From positions 1 through 31,467 of the forward strand of contig JALWLW010000129.1 in the NCBI GenBank assembly GCA_027081065.1: a stretch of 31,467 nucleotides of DNA. The letters are read 5' to 3'. The notes beneath the pieces are model-generated. The model did no database searches. It was not told the origin of the DNA and saw nothing but the letters and a program-made list of their open reading frames with translations. Below, in pieces: positions 31,030 to 31,467 of this stretch; position 1 is the first letter of the stretch, and every line of letters starts with the position of its first letter. A program made the position numbers and the translations under genes. Origin of the DNA: Campylobacteraceae bacterium. Lineage in GTDB: Bacteria; Campylobacterota; Campylobacteria; Campylobacterales; Sulfurovaceae.

Positions 31030-31467
31030 ATGACTATTTCTACTATTTTTCGACTCATTCTATTAAGTTTTCTATTGTTATCTTGTAATGATACGACAGA
31101 AATAAAAAAATCTTCTACATTAGAGGAGAATACAGAAAGCTTAGTTGTACCTTCGAGTGAGACTGAAGCAAATATTTCCTCGATTAACAATTCTACTAAT
31201 AATGATTCAAATAATGAAATAGAAGAAAATATAGTAGAAACTGTGTCTGAAAGCAATCCATCTACTTTTGTTAAAGACACTACTCCCCCAGCAACCAATT
31301 CAACTATTAATGCTATTACAACAGCTAACAGTTCACCTGCATTAAGTGGAAATTTACCAAGTGGTAATGATGATAATGATACTTCAAAGTATACGGTCTC
31401 TATAGAAATAAATGGTACGAAATATGATGCAACCAATAATGAAGATGGGACATGGTCTTTAGCAGAG
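31030..31467 (+). CDS. Surface lipoprotein with Ig-like repeat, N-terminal part (runs off the window)
   Basis: The ATG at 31030, with AAGG nine bases upstream, opens a frame to the end of the window (146 codons, no stop). The signal peptide ends in lipobox L-L-S-C (Cys19). A long low-complexity linker rich in Asn, Ser, Thr and Glu (about 25-95) follows, with DTTPPATNSTINAI and then a module ending YTVSIEINGTKYDATNNEDG and T-W-S-L. That ending is typical of bacterial Ig-like or adhesin repeats. The protein is probably a large surface adhesin continuing beyond the window. A 137-codon open frame on the opposite strand is a shadow of it. Confidence 0.75.
   Translation, partial: MTISTIFRLILLSFLLLSCNDTTEIKKSSTLEENTESLVVPSSETEANISSINNSTNNDSNNEIEENIVETVSESNPSTFVKDTTPPATNSTINAITTANSSPALSGNLPSGNDDNDTSKYTVSIEINGTKYDATNNEDGTWSLAE

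Noticed and set aside
31023..31436. 137-codon open frame on the minus strand at the right edge
   Set aside because: It is the antisense of the lipoprotein with a good signal peptide and ribosome binding site on the plus strand.

Overview
The window is AT-rich, densely coded bacterial chromosome. It most resembles a Campylobacterota (Epsilonproteobacteria) genome, possibly near Sulfurovum or Sulfurimonas; that placement is inferred from gene types and promoter style, not from a database search. Supporting signs are the long (397-residue) DapD, an FtsL-like protein after rsmH, a short CetB-like PAS protein, and promoters with a strong TATAAT but usually no -35 box, often written GCTATAAT after a T-run.

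Layout. 1-3400: start of rpmB (minus strand), then small accessory genes. These are a lone FtsK-type N-terminal domain, a short PpnP nucleoside phosphorylase, a stranded C-terminal tail of the acetate symporter ActP, a membrane coiled-coil protein, a lipoprotein and a class II aldolase-like protein without its metal ligands. 3472-8100: a tight run of rsmH, an ftsL-like gene, a large RND transporter and a small NIF3/YqfO-like protein. 8222-12744: an accessory stretch with a membrane/Lcl-domain protein, a DUF234-type ATPase, an N-formylglutamate amidohydrolase-like gene, a SUMF1-fold protein and a Cys-rich lipoprotein. 12779-16393: dapD behind a 30-bp perfect palindrome, then on the minus strand a ThiF/MoeB-like protein overlapped by an orphan C5-cytosine methyltransferase, then seven tRNA genes with a consensus promoter. 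16473-21492: pncC, ileS, a 39-residue membrane protein, a CetB-like PAS protein and a LysM protein. 21612-25116: gatA, guaB and a lipoprotein nuclease. 25113-31467: a lipoprotein, a split S41 protease, an AsmA/TamB-like protein, an outer-membrane-like protein, ychF and the start of a surface lipoprotein with an Ig-like repeat.

Housekeeping genes (rpmB, rsmH, dapD, ileS, gatA, guaB, ychF, tRNAs) form the backbone; lipoproteins and unusual accessory genes lie between them. No classical mobile element, CRISPR array, prophage or complete defence system is visible.

The most striking features are: three genes each split by one surplus base in a homopolymer run (8545-8549, 11103-11105, 26494-26497); inverted repeats at several promoters whose right arm covers or touches the ribosome binding site while the left arm would be absent from the native transcript; the dapD palindrome; the overlap of the orphan methyltransferase with the ThiF-like gene; and the damaged-looking ppnP/actP stretch at 225-1613.
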